The position numbers and the translations under genes are program-made. Positions 27,829 to 37,762 of a stretch of 64,000 nt of DNA are shown here, in pieces. The notes beneath the pieces are model-generated. The model was not told the DNA's origin. It saw only the letters and a list, made by a program, of their open reading frames with translations, and did no database searches. The stretch is from Acinetobacter rudis (lineage in GTDB: Bacteria; Pseudomonadota; Gammaproteobacteria; Pseudomonadales; Moraxellaceae). The DNA lies in assembly GCF_031157835.1 (NCBI RefSeq), contig NZ_JAVIDR010000005.1, positions 1-64,000 on the forward strand, written 5' to 3'. Each line of letters begins with the position of its first letter. Position 1 is the stretch's first letter.

Positions 27829-28042
27829 AGACATGTATTAAAACTCAACAATACATAAATAGAAGCTGCGATTAAGACATAACATGGATGTTATCAGCAG
27901 TTTGGGAATGCCTATGTCTACTCAAAAGCCCTCAACTAAACTTTGTCTTGGGCTAAGCTGTTTTTTTGGCAAAGCTCAAGACTCTACGCTATTTATATTT
28001 ATCTACATACTTCTGTCACTACACAAAATTTATTTCAAAACA

Positions 28043-29407
28043 TTAAATGGTCATGGAAAAAATTTGCGTTTCAGGTCGTTTGCGCTTTAAGTGTAGATCA
28101 AAGGCCATACAAATATTACGAACAAAGGCTTTACCTTGCTCTGTAACTAAGATTCGATCTTGCTCAATATTTAACAAACCATCTGATTGCATTTCTGTTA
28201 ACTGTTGCTGGACTTGGTTACGTTCTGGAAAATCCATTGCTGGGTCAGCCCATGACGTCTGAAAACTACACATAAGATTTAAAATATGTTGGCGGATTTT
28301 TAAATCCTCTACACTTAATACGTGTCCTTTCACTACGGGAATCTCATCTCGCTGTAGACAAGCATAATAAGCATCTAAATCCTTTTCATTCTGCGCAAAG
28401 CTATACCAGCTATCACTAATCGAGGATACGCCTAGTCCAATCATAACTTGTGTTTTAGACGAGGTATAACCCATAAAGTTACGATGTAATTTGCCAGCTT
28501 GGAAAGATTGGTACATACCATCTTCAGCAAGTGCAAAATGATCCATACCAATTTCATGATAACCATGCGCCAATAGTTGCTTTTTACCTTCCTCATACAA
28601 GGTACGTTTTACATCATCCTTGGGAACATCATGATCTTTAAATCCACGCTGCCCATTCCCCTTAATCCATGGCACATGTGCATAACTATAAAATGCTAAT
28701 CGATCAGGCATTAAACTTTTCGTCAAATCTATGGTATTCAATACATCTGCTAATTGTTGAAAAGGCAAACCAAAAACTAAATCATGTGAAATTGAGCTAT
28801 AACCGATTTCACGTGCCCACTTTGTAACATTTTCAACATGCTCAAAGGGTTGTATTCGATGAATCGCTTTTTGCACGGTATCGTTATAGTCTTGCACACC
28901 ATAACTCACACGGCGAAATCCAAGATCATACAAAGCCTGCAAATGTTCTCGTGTAGTGCTATTCGGATGACCCTCAAAACTAAACTCATGTGTATTGGCA
29001 ACCTGAGCTTTGGCTAGAATCCCTCGAATGAGCTGCTGTAAATGTTCAACAGAAAAAAATGTTGGTGTACCACCACCCAAATGAATTTCCTTAATAATGG
29101 GTTTATCTTTTAATAACTGACAATATAAATCCCACTCTTTTAACACCGCTTCAATATAAGGCAATTCCATTTCATGCCTTTTGGTCACCTTCTTATGACA
29201 TCCACAAAAAGTACAAAGACTCTCACAAAACGGCAAATGAATATAAATACTAATGCCTTCACTTTGATTAGACTCATCAAACGAACGCTTTAACGTTTGT
29301 TGCCATTGTTGCAGTGAAAATGATTCTTGATTCCAGTATGGAACTGTTGGGTAACTTGTATAACGTGGACCTGTTACATTATATTTTTGAATTAAAGAAC
29401 AACTCAT
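28043..29407 (-). CDS. hemN: Oxygen-independent coproporphyrinogen III oxidase
   Basis: This radical-SAM enzyme decarboxylates coproporphyrinogen III to protoporphyrinogen IX without oxygen. The 454-residue length and N-terminus KYNVTGPRYTSYPTVPYW are typical of true HemN. The cluster motif is CESLCTFCGC (Cys61, 65, 68 and 70), with EIHLGGGTPTF and the SYGVQDYN block downstream. The frame opens nine codons earlier; I chose the Met at 29407 because the HemN N-terminus follows closely. It is divergent from the oxygen-dependent counterpart hemF, so the two routes for the same step sit back to back. Confidence 0.95.
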   Translation of the reverse strand: MSCSLIQKYNVTGPRYTSYPTVPYWNQESFSLQQWQQTLKRSFDESNQSEGISIYIHLPFCESLCTFCGCHKKVTKRHEMELPYIEAVLKEWDLYCQLLKDKPIIKEIHLGGGTPTFFSVEHLQQLIRGILAKAQVANTHEFSFEGHPNSTTREHLQALYDLGFRRVSYGVQDYNDTVQKAIHRIQPFEHVENVTKWAREIGYSSISHDLVFGLPFQQLADVLNTIDLTKSLMPDRLAFYSYAHVPWIKGNGQRGFKDHDVPKDDVKRTLYEEGKKQLLAHGYHEIGMDHFALAEDGMYQSFQAGKLHRNFMGYTSSKTQVMIGLGVSSISDSWYSFAQNEKDLDAYYACLQRDEIPVVKGHVLSVEDLKIRQHILNLMCSFQTSWADPAMDFPERNQVQQQLTEMQSDGLLNIEQDRILVTEQGKAFVRNICMAFDLHLKRKRPETQIFSMTI

Positions 29408-29626
29408 ATTCACTGCCCAACATATGATTAACATTAATAAAGATGAAAAAAGCTCTGTTCATTCACCATGACTACATTGTGCTAAGCTTAAATCTAGATT
29501 TCAACCCAGTGAAATGCTCGGGATTTTAAATTATTTTCAAAGACTTTGTTCGCACACAAGTTTTCCTTTTCAATGATTTTATGCTTTGATGTAGCCAATA
29601 TTACCCCCTTGTCTCTGAGGACTCAC

Positions 29627-30580
29627 ATGCCCAACCCGACTTCAATGGACATCCAACGTGTCCGTGAATTTCTCCTTGACTTACAATCCCGTATTTGTGC
29701 AGCACTGGAACTACAAGAACAAAAAAATGGCGGTGGCGCACAATTTGACTTTGATCACTGGAAGCGCCCAGAAGGCGGTGGCGGTCTGTCACGTGTTTTA
29801 CAAAATGGTGATGTAATTGAAAAAGGTGGAGTCATGTTTTCACACATTGACATCACCCGATTACCAGCCTCAGCAACTGAACGTCACCCAGACATTGCAG
29901 GTGCAAAAGCTCAAGCTCTAGGGGTGTCCTTAGTTATTCATCCCAAAAATCCAAATGTACCAACATCGCATGCTAACGTACGCTTATTTGTTGCTGAGCC
30001 TGAAGGTAAGCAACCAATTTGGTGGTTCGGTGGAGGCTTCGATTTAACCCCTTTTTATCCTAATGATGAAGATGTCTTAGCATGGCATCAAAAAGCATAT
30101 GATCTCTGTGCTCCATTTGGTGATCAAGTTTATGCCAAGCATAAACAGTGGTGTGATGATTACTTCTATTTAAAGCATCGCGATGAACAACGTGGTGTTG
30201 GCGGTTTATTCTTTGATGACCTAAATTGTTGGGATTTTGAGAAATGTTTTGATTATATTCAGGCTGTGGCTAATGGTTATCTTGAAGCGATTATTCCTAT
30301 CTTTGAAAAAAACCAAAATAAACCGTATACCGAAGCACAACGTGATTTCCAACTCTACCGTCGTGGCCGCTACGTCGAATATAATCTCGTTTATGACCGT
30401 GGTACTTTGTTTGGTCTACAAACAGGTGGACGCATTGAATCAATTTTAGTGAGCCTACCCAATCTAGCAGCATGGACTTATCGCCCGATCTGGGATGAAC
30501 AATCAGCTGAAAAACGTCTCGTTGACTATTATCTCAAACCGAGGGACTGGTTAAACGAACTAAAAAATGCATCGCCATAA
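29627..30580 (+). CDS. hemF: Oxygen-dependent coproporphyrinogen III oxidase
   Basis: It converts coproporphyrinogen III to protoporphyrinogen IX using O2, in the cytoplasm. The 317-residue product has the family blocks [61 protein letters not shown] and [20 protein letters not shown]. The frame opens at 29546, but TGAGG seven nt before the ATG at 29627 and the position of the conserved core set the start. It precedes aroE on the same strand with 97 nt between them, so co-transcription is possible. Confidence 0.96.
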   Translation: MPNPTSMDIQRVREFLLDLQSRICAALELQEQKNGGGAQFDFDHWKRPEGGGGLSRVLQNGDVIEKGGVMFSHIDITRLPASATERHPDIAGAKAQALGVSLVIHPKNPNVPTSHANVRLFVAEPEGKQPIWWFGGGFDLTPFYPNDEDVLAWHQKAYDLCAPFGDQVYAKHKQWCDDYFYLKHRDEQRGVGGLFFDDLNCWDFEKCFDYIQAVANGYLEAIIPIFEKNQNKPYTEAQRDFQLYRRGRYVEYNLVYDRGTLFGLQTGGRIESILVSLPNLAAWTYRPIWDEQSAEKRLVDYYLKPRDWLNELKNASP

Positions 30581-30677
30581 GTTGATTTTTGGCCAACACG
30601 CTCTGATAAGGTGGTTTCGCATTTATTCAATGCCTCACCTTATCTTTATTTATCTCAGACCCTAATGGACCCCCATT

Positions 30678-31466
30678 ATGCCTAAACAATTTGCAGTCAT
30701 TGGCAACCCAATCGAACAGTCTCGCTCACCTGAACTTCATCAAGCCTTTGCCCAAGATCTTGGCATCAATTTACAATATAATAAACGTTTAGCAGCGCTT
30801 GATGGTTTTGAGCAGAGTATAGAAGACTTCTTTAAACAAGGTGGACAAGGTTTAAACGTCACAGTTCCATTTAAAGAACAAGCTTTTGCTCTATGTGGCC
30901 ATTTAACTGAACGTGCCAAAATTGCTAAAGCAGTCAACACGCTTTGGATGGAGAATGGCGTACTTCATGGCGACAATACAGATGGTCAGGGTTTAGTTAA
31001 TGCAATTGCAGCATTAGGCTGGTCATTAGAAAATAGCCGTATTCTCATTTTAGGTGCTGGCGGCGCAACTCGAGGGGTCATTTTCCCACTTGCCCAAGCA
31101 GGTGCACAATATATTCAAATTGCCAATCGTACGCTCTCACGCGCACAACAACTGGTTGAAGATTTAAAAACTGCTATAGGTAAAACTCAACTTCATGCCA
31201 CAGCGCTCGATCAACTTCATGGTGAATTCGATCTCGTGATTAACGCAACATCTGCAAGTCTAACAGGTGAAGCACTTCAACTCCCAGAAACACTCAAATT
31301 TGATCATGCCTATGAAATGGCCTATGGCAAAGCATCAAGCTTCTTGGATCAGGCCCACCAACGCGGTGTAAGCTCAAGTGATGGCTATGGCATGTTAGTT
31401 GGGCAAGCCATTGAAGCCTTTGAAATTTGGCATATGGTCCGTCCCGATCTAAAAAAATTCCTTTAA
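30678..31466 (+). CDS. aroE: Shikimate dehydrogenase (NADP+)
   Basis: It reduces 3-dehydroshikimate to shikimate in aromatic amino acid synthesis. The 262-residue product has the shikimate-binding residues: SRSPELH near 15-21, NVTVPFKE with Lys66, NT near 87-88 and DNTDGQGL with Asp102. The nucleotide-binding motif is GAGGATRGV at 126-134, with NRT downstream giving NADP preference. DGYGMLVGQA closes the active site. A GACCC/GGACC-type region precedes the start without a strong ribosome-binding site. Transcription ends at the stem-loop 8 nt after the stop. Confidence 0.95.
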   Translation: MPKQFAVIGNPIEQSRSPELHQAFAQDLGINLQYNKRLAALDGFEQSIEDFFKQGGQGLNVTVPFKEQAFALCGHLTERAKIAKAVNTLWMENGVLHGDNTDGQGLVNAIAALGWSLENSRILILGAGGATRGVIFPLAQAGAQYIQIANRTLSRAQQLVEDLKTAIGKTQLHATALDQLHGEFDLVINATSASLTGEALQLPETLKFDHAYEMAYGKASSFLDQAHQRGVSSSDGYGMLVGQAIEAFEIWHMVRPDLKKFL

Positions 31467-31470
31467 TCAA

Positions 31471-31500
31471 AAAAGGAGCTTCAATTGAAGCTCCCTTTTA
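31471..31500. terminator. Bidirectional terminator, aroE / large lipoprotein gene
   Basis: GGAGCTTC at 31475-31482 and GAAGCTCC at 31487-31494 form a perfect 8-bp stem over AATT. It is followed by CTTTTA on the plus strand and by TTTTTTGA on the minus strand, so it can end both convergent transcripts. Confidence 0.85.
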
Positions 31501-31519
31501 TACCAAAATGAAAAAATGA

Positions 31520-33868
31520 TTACTTTTTAAAGTAGCTTGCTACTTTCTCATACACTTCACTGTAAAGTGAATAATCAATAAACTCTTCATCATCTTCAGT
31601 AATATTTGCGATAGATTTTGCTGTTAACTGATCTTTTCGAGCATCTAAATAAGTTTGTGCCAAAATTTCAGAAACACGCTTTAACTGTGCTTTTTGCTTA
31701 GTATTAAGATCTTCACCTTCAATGAACTGCTGCATATAGTACTGTGCAAACACTGTTTTTGGCTGCTTATACTGTGCAACAAATTTATTCCAAGCTTGAC
31801 GATCTTTACGTTTCTCCATTGCTTCTGTAGTCACGTCATAAGCTTCACTACCAATACGATCAGCAAATTGATCACGGCGTTCCAACTTATGTTTCACCTC
31901 AAGTTTCTCAAGTTCCGCTAACTCTTTACCTTGAGGATCATAAATATCTTGATCAGCATAGCTATAGGCATAAACACGTGCAATTTCACTCAATTCGCGC
32001 GGTGTGTAGTACTGAACGATCTGCGGCTTCTCATGACTTAACATCATTAAGAATACTGCCTCATATACCTTACTATAAGAACCCGTACTATCATAAATAC
32101 GCGCAGCAAGCTCTTCGAGTTGTCGATCAAAAGATTTTACAGATTGTCCAGAAGCCGCTTCAGCGCTGCCTTTATTTCCTAATGCTCGTGTCAAAGACCC
32201 GATCATATATTCAAAAGGAGAATCTTTAGTCACTTCTTCAATGCTTTTCGCATTTTTAAATTGGCTACGTGAAATTTTCTTCGCCTGACCATAATTTAAA
32301 ATATGGTTATCCGAATTGAGTTTAAATGTCCCCATGCCTTGTACATACATATCGACATCGTAATCAACTTTAACTGCACGGCCTTTTTCATCTAAACCAA
32401 CATCAACTACAAAATCATTTGGTTTTTGAGTTGCTAGTAATGCCTTAATCTCGGTACTGTTATCGGCCCAAAGCTGTTTAAATTCAGCAGCAGTGATTAA
32501 CTTTTCAGAGCCACTTGCTTCGAACTTTTTAACCAGGTCTTCATACTTATCACTCATGATCAGTTTGAATGGATGCTCAATATCTTCATCTGTACTTGGT
32601 AATAAATAAACATAATGCTCTTCTTGGCAATAAGTCACATCACCCATTGAGAAACGCTGTTTACCATCACGTAATGCTTCACACTGTTCTTCTGATAAGC
32701 CCTCTTCACGATCATCTTCAGCAGCACGTGCAGCAGCAACATCTGCAGCTGCCGCATCAGCGGCTGAATCTGTTGCAGCGGTGCTTGCTGCTGCAACGTC
32801 ATCTTCTGCATAATCTGCTGGTACGTGCGCTTCTTCAGCCTCAAGTGCTTCACTCTCATCACTACGATCATGCAGCTTTTCGTTCACTAATCGATAAAGT
32901 TTAGTACTGGCTTTATACGCTTCAGCTTCTTCTGCACCCATACCATAGGTACTATATTTATCTTCATCGTATTTACTTGCTTCTTCTGTCATCTTTTCAA
33001 GTTTTTCATTAAAAACTTTTTCAAAATCAATCACAGAATGCTTCACGTAACCACGGTTTGCTGCTTCGAAAAAGTTCTGCTGTAACATAAACTCTTCGAG
33101 ACTCGATTTGAGACGGATTTTTTCAACAACGCCTTGGCTTTTGTCTGCAGCGCTTAAACTTTGACGCTGTAACTTTTCTGGATTCGCCAACAAATAAGGA
33201 ACAGCGGTATTTTCTTGTAGATAAGTGACTAAGTTTTTATAGTCAATTTTATCAACGATATCTTTATATTCAGAGAAATCAACATAAGCATAGTTATCTT
33301 GATTTTCCTGATTCACCATAAATGGCATTACACCGAAGTAATTAATATAAAATTTATGGTTCTTCAAATCCAGCGCCATTGGAACTTTGGTTTGTACCAA
33401 CAACGTTTGTTTTTCATATTTTGCAGAAAAATCAAAAGTTGCTAGACGCTCACGAAAATCAATAGAGCCTTCATAGCCAAATTGAGTATGTTTTAAAAAG
33501 CTGCTGAGAAACTGTTGTGCACGATCTGAGCGTCCAGAACTATCACGACCCGCAATTGCCTCATACAAGTCAGCCTTTTCCTGCTTGCTTAACTTAATAT
33601 TTTGGGCTGCGATATACTGATCCAATTGACTTTTCAACTTCGCATCGATAACTTGCTTTTCAGCATTGCCCGCTTTTTTCTCAGCAGCAAAATTGACATT
33701 GAAACGACCATTAAAATCATAATTTGGGTAGTTATACATGGCATTTAAACCCTGTACCGCACGATCATCCAACTTTACAGCGTTATTCGAATGACTGTTG
33801 ATCGGATAAGTCGAGCAAGCTGCCATACTTAATCCTAGTAAACATATAGTTAATTGTTTTAAACGCAT
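31520..33868 (-). CDS. Very large lipoprotein, unknown function
   Basis: The family is not recognised. From the ATG at 33868 (GGGGTGA eight nt upstream) the product is 782 residues with a lipoprotein leader MRLKQLTICLLGLSMAAC (Cys18). The N-terminal third alternates beta-rich sections (YNYPNYDFNGRFNVNF, RLATFDFSAKYEKQTLLVQTKVPMALDLKN) with helical ones. A middle segment encoded near 32700-32850 is low-complexity Ala/Asp/Glu, probably a disordered linker. The C-terminal half is helical and Lys/Glu/Gln-rich. Two nearby Cys (EEQCEALRDG and DVTYCQEE) follow the linker. It should be attached to an envelope membrane and face the periplasm or cell surface. It looks monocistronic. Confidence 0.75.
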   Translation of the reverse strand: MRLKQLTICLLGLSMAACSTYPINSHSNNAVKLDDRAVQGLNAMYNYPNYDFNGRFNVNFAAEKKAGNAEKQVIDAKLKSQLDQYIAAQNIKLSKQEKADLYEAIAGRDSSGRSDRAQQFLSSFLKHTQFGYEGSIDFRERLATFDFSAKYEKQTLLVQTKVPMALDLKNHKFYINYFGVMPFMVNQENQDNYAYVDFSEYKDIVDKIDYKNLVTYLQENTAVPYLLANPEKLQRQSLSAADKSQGVVEKIRLKSSLEEFMLQQNFFEAANRGYVKHSVIDFEKVFNEKLEKMTEEASKYDEDKYSTYGMGAEEAEAYKASTKLYRLVNEKLHDRSDESEALEAEEAHVPADYAEDDVAAASTAATDSAADAAAADVAAARAAEDDREEGLSEEQCEALRDGKQRFSMGDVTYCQEEHYVYLLPSTDEDIEHPFKLIMSDKYEDLVKKFEASGSEKLITAAEFKQLWADNSTEIKALLATQKPNDFVVDVGLDEKGRAVKVDYDVDMYVQGMGTFKLNSDNHILNYGQAKKISRSQFKNAKSIEEVTKDSPFEYMIGSLTRALGNKGSAEAASGQSVKSFDRQLEELAARIYDSTGSYSKVYEAVFLMMLSHEKPQIVQYYTPRELSEIARVYAYSYADQDIYDPQGKELAELEKLEVKHKLERRDQFADRIGSEAYDVTTEAMEKRKDRQAWNKFVAQYKQPKTVFAQYYMQQFIEGEDLNTKQKAQLKRVSEILAQTYLDARKDQLTAKSIANITEDDEEFIDYSLYSEVYEKVASYFKK

Positions 33869-34074
33869 TAGTTGCTTCACCCCAATTTTAAATTGTAAAT
33901 AGCTGGTAAATTTAAAAAATACTATCAAAAAATAAACTGGATTGCTCAGCTAATTTCTTCTCATTCGCCTTTCTGACATTTTATTTGCCTTCTATTATCA
34001 ATGCTTTTTGTATCTAAAAATGAATAATCGAATCATAGATTCAAAGTCCATAACAATTTTTATAGGATTACCGC

Positions 34075-35898
34075 ATGCCTACATATAAAGCGCCCTTACG
34101 TGATATTCGTTTTTTAATGAATGAAATGTTCGACTATCCAGCGCATTACAAAACCCTGAAAAATGGTGAAAATGCTGATCCAGATACAGTAGAAATGATT
34201 TTGGAAGGGGCTGCCGATTTTTGTGAAAATGTGCTTTCACCGATTTATCACAGTGGCGATGAAGAAGGCTGTCATTTTAATAATGGTGAAGTAACCACAC
34301 CAAAAGGCTACAAAGAAGCATATGACCAATTTGTACAAAGTGGTTGGCAAGGGCTCTCCTACCCTGAAGAATTTGGTGGTCAAAACCTACCAATGTCTTT
34401 GAATTTAATCAAATCTGAAATGATGGGAACAGCAAACTGGTCTTTTACCATGTACCCTGGCCTCAGCATGGGCTGTATGAACACCATCATGCAATTTGGT
34501 AGTGATGAACAAAAAAATACCTATATGCCGCACCTCGTTGAAGGCACTTGGTCAGGTACGATGTGCTTAACTGAACCACAATGCGGTACTGACCTAGGGC
34601 AGGTAAAAACCAAAGCTACAACGAATGCAGATGGCAGTTATCAAATTACAGGAACCAAAATTTTTATCTCAGCGGGCGAACATGACCTGACCGATAATAT
34701 TATCCATATTGTACTTGCGCGATTACCAGATGCTCCTCAAGGTACTCGTGGTATTTCGCTCTTTATTGTCCCGAAAGTCCTGATTAATGCAGACGGTAGC
34801 TTAGGCGAACGCAACCGTGTTAGCTGTGGTTCTATTGAACACAAAATGGGGATCTGCGCTTCTGCAACTGCGGTATTGAATTTTGACCAAGCCACAGGTT
34901 ATCTCATTGGTGAACCAAACAAAGGCTTACATGCAATGTTCACCTTTATGAATACAGCACGTATTGGTACAGCAGTACAAGGACTTGCACATGCAGAACT
35001 TTCTTTCCAAGGTTCTCTACCTTATGCCAAAGATCGCCTTTCTATGCGTGCGCTTTCAGGTAAGAAAGAACCTGAAAAAGTAGCTGATCCTATTATTTAT
35101 CATGCCGATGTACGTCGTATGCTGCTCACTCAAAAAGCAATCGCTGAGGGTGGTCGTGCCATGATTTATTATGCAGCTCAAATTGCAGATAAAATGACAG
35201 ATGCTTTAGCTCAAGGTGATCAAGCCAAATTTGATGAATATGATGACAAGCTAGGCTTCTATACCCCTATTCTTAAAGGCTTCTTGACTGAACTTGGTTT
35301 AGAAGCTGCAAACTTAGGGATGCAAGTTTATGGTGGTCATGGCTATATTAAAGAACAAGGGATGGAACAAATTGCGCGTGATGCACGTATTGCAACCTTG
35401 TACGAAGGAACAACTGGTGTACAAGCTTTAGATCTGATTGGTCGTAAAGTTTTATTGTCTTCTAAAGGTAAAGTTGTTCGTGAATATACCGCTGAAATCT
35501 TAAAGTTCTGTGGTCGCCATGCACGTAATAAATATATGCGCCGTTTTGCTTGGGATCTAACGAAGATTTGTGCACAATGGAATGCTCTCACTGTACGTAT
35601 TTTACTTGCTGCACGTAAAGACCGTGATATCGTATCAAGTGCTTCTGTAGACTATTTGATGTTCTCTGGCTATGCCATGATGGCGTACTTCTGGGCTCAA
35701 CAAGCAGCTACTGCATCAGAAATGTTGGAAACAGGTAAAGGTAAAGAAACAACTGAATTCTATAAAGCGAAAATCAAAGTCGCAGATTTCTATTTTGAAC
35801 GTTTATTACCTCGTGCCCAAGGGCATGCTGAATCTATGGTAAATCCATCAAGTACACTCACCTCTTTACCTGCTGATCATTTTAGCTTTGATTACTAA
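34075..35898 (+). CDS. Acyl-CoA dehydrogenase with extended C-terminus
   Basis: This FAD-dependent acyl-CoA dehydrogenase has 607 residues, longer than the classical 380-400. It fits the group that carries an extra N-terminal segment (MPTYKAPLRDIRFLMNEM) and a C-terminal extension, which includes DmdC-like and FadE-type enzymes. The FAD/substrate block MCLTEPQCGTDLGQVKT is at about 163-179, and QVYGGHGYIKEQGMEQIARDAR marks the fourth-domain active-site region. Such enzymes introduce a double bond in fatty-acyl-CoA or 3-methylmercaptopropionyl-CoA; chain length cannot be read from sequence. AGGA precedes the ATG by seven nt. It is a single gene closed by a strong terminator. Confidence 0.9.
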   Translation: MPTYKAPLRDIRFLMNEMFDYPAHYKTLKNGENADPDTVEMILEGAADFCENVLSPIYHSGDEEGCHFNNGEVTTPKGYKEAYDQFVQSGWQGLSYPEEFGGQNLPMSLNLIKSEMMGTANWSFTMYPGLSMGCMNTIMQFGSDEQKNTYMPHLVEGTWSGTMCLTEPQCGTDLGQVKTKATTNADGSYQITGTKIFISAGEHDLTDNIIHIVLARLPDAPQGTRGISLFIVPKVLINADGSLGERNRVSCGSIEHKMGICASATAVLNFDQATGYLIGEPNKGLHAMFTFMNTARIGTAVQGLAHAELSFQGSLPYAKDRLSMRALSGKKEPEKVADPIIYHADVRRMLLTQKAIAEGGRAMIYYAAQIADKMTDALAQGDQAKFDEYDDKLGFYTPILKGFLTELGLEAANLGMQVYGGHGYIKEQGMEQIARDARIATLYEGTTGVQALDLIGRKVLLSSKGKVVREYTAEILKFCGRHARNKYMRRFAWDLTKICAQWNALTVRILLAARKDRDIVSSASVDYLMFSGYAMMAYFWAQQAATASEMLETGKGKETTEFYKAKIKVADFYFERLLPRAQGHAESMVNPSSTLTSLPADHFSFDY

Positions 35899-35923
35899 TT
35901 TGTTAGGTTAATATGAGAGATTA

Positions 35924-35953
35924 AACAAGAGCGCTACGGCGCTCTTGTTTTTT
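35924..35953. terminator. Terminator after the acyl-CoA dehydrogenase gene
   Basis: AACAAGAGCGC at 35924-35934 and GCGCTCTTGTT at 35939-35949 form a perfect 11-bp stem over a TACG tetraloop, followed by further T. The reverse strand also has a short T run (GTTTAATC), so it may also serve hemW. Confidence 0.88.
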
Positions 35954-35995
35954 GGGGTAATAGTCACACGCTACGCAAATATACCCAACACCACA

Positions 35996-37168
35996 CTATA
36001 AAAATGCTTCTAAAACAGAATTTAAAAATAAATGCCCGTGTTCACTGCATGCCAAACGTTCCTGATTTTCAAGCAGCAACCCTTGATGACGTAATTTTTC
36101 TAAGACAGGTGCCAGATGTTGTAATGAAAGCCCGGTCCGCTCCTCGTAAGTTTCTGCGGCAACACCCTGATTGAGGCGAAGTGCATTCATCATAAATTCA
36201 AAAGGCATATCTTCTGCTGCAATCATCTTAAACTGCTGATTTTCAGCAGGCAACTTCGCCAAATAATCTTTGGGTAATCGTGTCTTTTGGTAGCGATAAA
36301 CTCCATCAGCTAAAGTTACTTTGCCATGAGCACCCGCACCAATCGCCAAATAATCACCAAATTGCCAATAGTTTAAATTATGTGCCGATGCTCGCTCTTT
36401 GCGCCAAGCAGAAACCTCATAATTGACAAAACCCTGCGCGCGTAAATATGCTTCGCCTTGTAATTGAATCTGTTCAAGCACATCATCATGAGGTAATAAC
36501 GGTTGAGTGCGGAAAAATACAGTATTAGGCTCAATAGTAAGTTGATACCAAGAAATATGTGTTGCACCTTGCTCTACAGCGTACTTTAGATCTAATAAAG
36601 CTTGCTCTAGGGTCTGCTCAGGTAAACCATGCATGAGATCTACATTCACACGCTCAAAACCAGCTTCACGTGCTAAACGAATCGCATTTAGTGCATCATG
36701 CTCACTATGAATCCGACCTAATTTTTCTAAATGCGTGGTGTTAAAGCTCTGTACACCAACAGATAAACGATTAATCCCTGCTGCTAAATAAGCAGCAAAA
36801 GGTTCATGCTCTAATGTACCTGGATTGGCTTCTAAGGTAATTTCACAATTCGATTCAAAAACAACCCATTGTTGTAATTGATTAAATAACCACTGATATC
36901 CCTCAGCAGAAATTAATGATGGTGTCCCACCACCAATGAAAATACTATGAATCTGACGATCTTGGATAAAATCAAGTTGAGTTTTAAAATCCTCAACCAA
37001 GGCATGTAAATATTCGCGTTCTAATGATAAAGCCAATGCACCATCAGGTACGGCATGTGAATTAAAATCACAGTATGGACATTTACGTACACACCATGGC
37101 ATATGAATATATAAAGATAATGGAATAGTGCTGGGATTCAAAGCAGACAACGCTAATGCTCTAGGCAA
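35996..37168 (-). CDS. hemW: HemW-type radical SAM haem chaperone
   Basis: HemW proteins resemble HemN but act as haem chaperones that deliver haem to membrane haem proteins. The 390-residue product has the HemW-specific cluster motif CVRKCPYCDFNSH (Cys26, 30, 33), where true HemN has an extra Cys, and the block SIFIGGGTPSLIS. The C-terminal domain has the short HemW form with EFMMNALRLNQGV. The coding start is a TTG at 37168, supported by GAGG five nt upstream and by the lack of a suitable ATG. It is separate from the true hemN in this window. Confidence 0.92.
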   Translation of the reverse strand: MPRALALSALNPSTIPLSLYIHMPWCVRKCPYCDFNSHAVPDGALALSLEREYLHALVEDFKTQLDFIQDRQIHSIFIGGGTPSLISAEGYQWLFNQLQQWVVFESNCEITLEANPGTLEHEPFAAYLAAGINRLSVGVQSFNTTHLEKLGRIHSEHDALNAIRLAREAGFERVNVDLMHGLPEQTLEQALLDLKYAVEQGATHISWYQLTIEPNTVFFRTQPLLPHDDVLEQIQLQGEAYLRAQGFVNYEVSAWRKERASAHNLNYWQFGDYLAIGAGAHGKVTLADGVYRYQKTRLPKDYLAKLPAENQQFKMIAAEDMPFEFMMNALRLNQGVAAETYEERTGLSLQHLAPVLEKLRHQGLLLENQERLACSEHGHLFLNSVLEAFL

Positions 37169-37266
37169 ATAAACCTCATTTTAACATGCTTCGATCAGGA
37201 CTTCGTCACTGTCATCAAATTGTTTTAAACTGAAGAAAAAATAACGACATAATGGACGATCAAAAC

Positions 37267-37725
37267 ATGAAAATCACACAACAGCTCTTCTTACTCTTTC
37301 CGCTCACTATGGGCATTGGTCTAGCAATGGCAGTACAAACCTCTCTCAACACCCAATTACGCCATGCGGTAGGATCAACATTACTGGCTGCTTTAATTTC
37401 ATTTATTGTGGGGAGCTGTGTATTAGCCATTTTAGTTTTACTACAAGCAAGCACCAAACCCAGCATATCTGTATTACAACAAGTCCCATGGTATCTTTAC
37501 TTAGGAGGATGTTTAGGGGTATATGCAATTAGTATAAGCATTTATACTGCACCAAAATTGGGTTTACTCACCTTTACGGGTCTTGTAATCTTTGGTCAAA
37601 TCATCAGCTCTTTACTCATCGACCATTTCGCTTGGTTTGGGTTAGACAAAACACCTATCTCTTTTACTCGCCTTCTTGGTGCCAGCGCCATTTTCATTGG
37701 CGTTTTACTCACACTACAACGTTGA
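37267..37725 (+). CDS. DMT-superfamily (YdcZ/DUF606-type) transporter
   Basis: This short, all-hydrophobic protein of 152 residues has five membrane helices and matches the DUF606/YdcZ branch of the drug/metabolite transporter superfamily: MGIGLAMAVQTSLNTQLR in the first helix, PWYLYLGGCLGVYAISISIY in the middle and LGASAIFIGVLL at the end. Such small members usually work as dimers; the substrate is unknown. A frame start at 37252 exists, but GGA about ten nt before the second ATG makes 37267 more likely. It precedes the AbeM-like pump by 37 nt and is probably in the same operon. Confidence 0.8.
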   Translation: MKITQQLFLLFPLTMGIGLAMAVQTSLNTQLRHAVGSTLLAALISFIVGSCVLAILVLLQASTKPSISVLQQVPWYLYLGGCLGVYAISISIYTAPKLGLLTFTGLVIFGQIISSLLIDHFAWFGLDKTPISFTRLLGASAIFIGVLLTLQR

Positions 37726-37762
37726 TTTATTATCGTTAACACTTCAGTAATAGGTATTTTTT

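Noticed and set aside
27829..28042. Short open frames starting at 27884 and 27943
   Set aside because: They run into the hemN gene on the opposite strand, have low-complexity hydrophobic sequence and no family resemblance. The gap holds an imperfect stem around 27948-27985 but nothing I can name.
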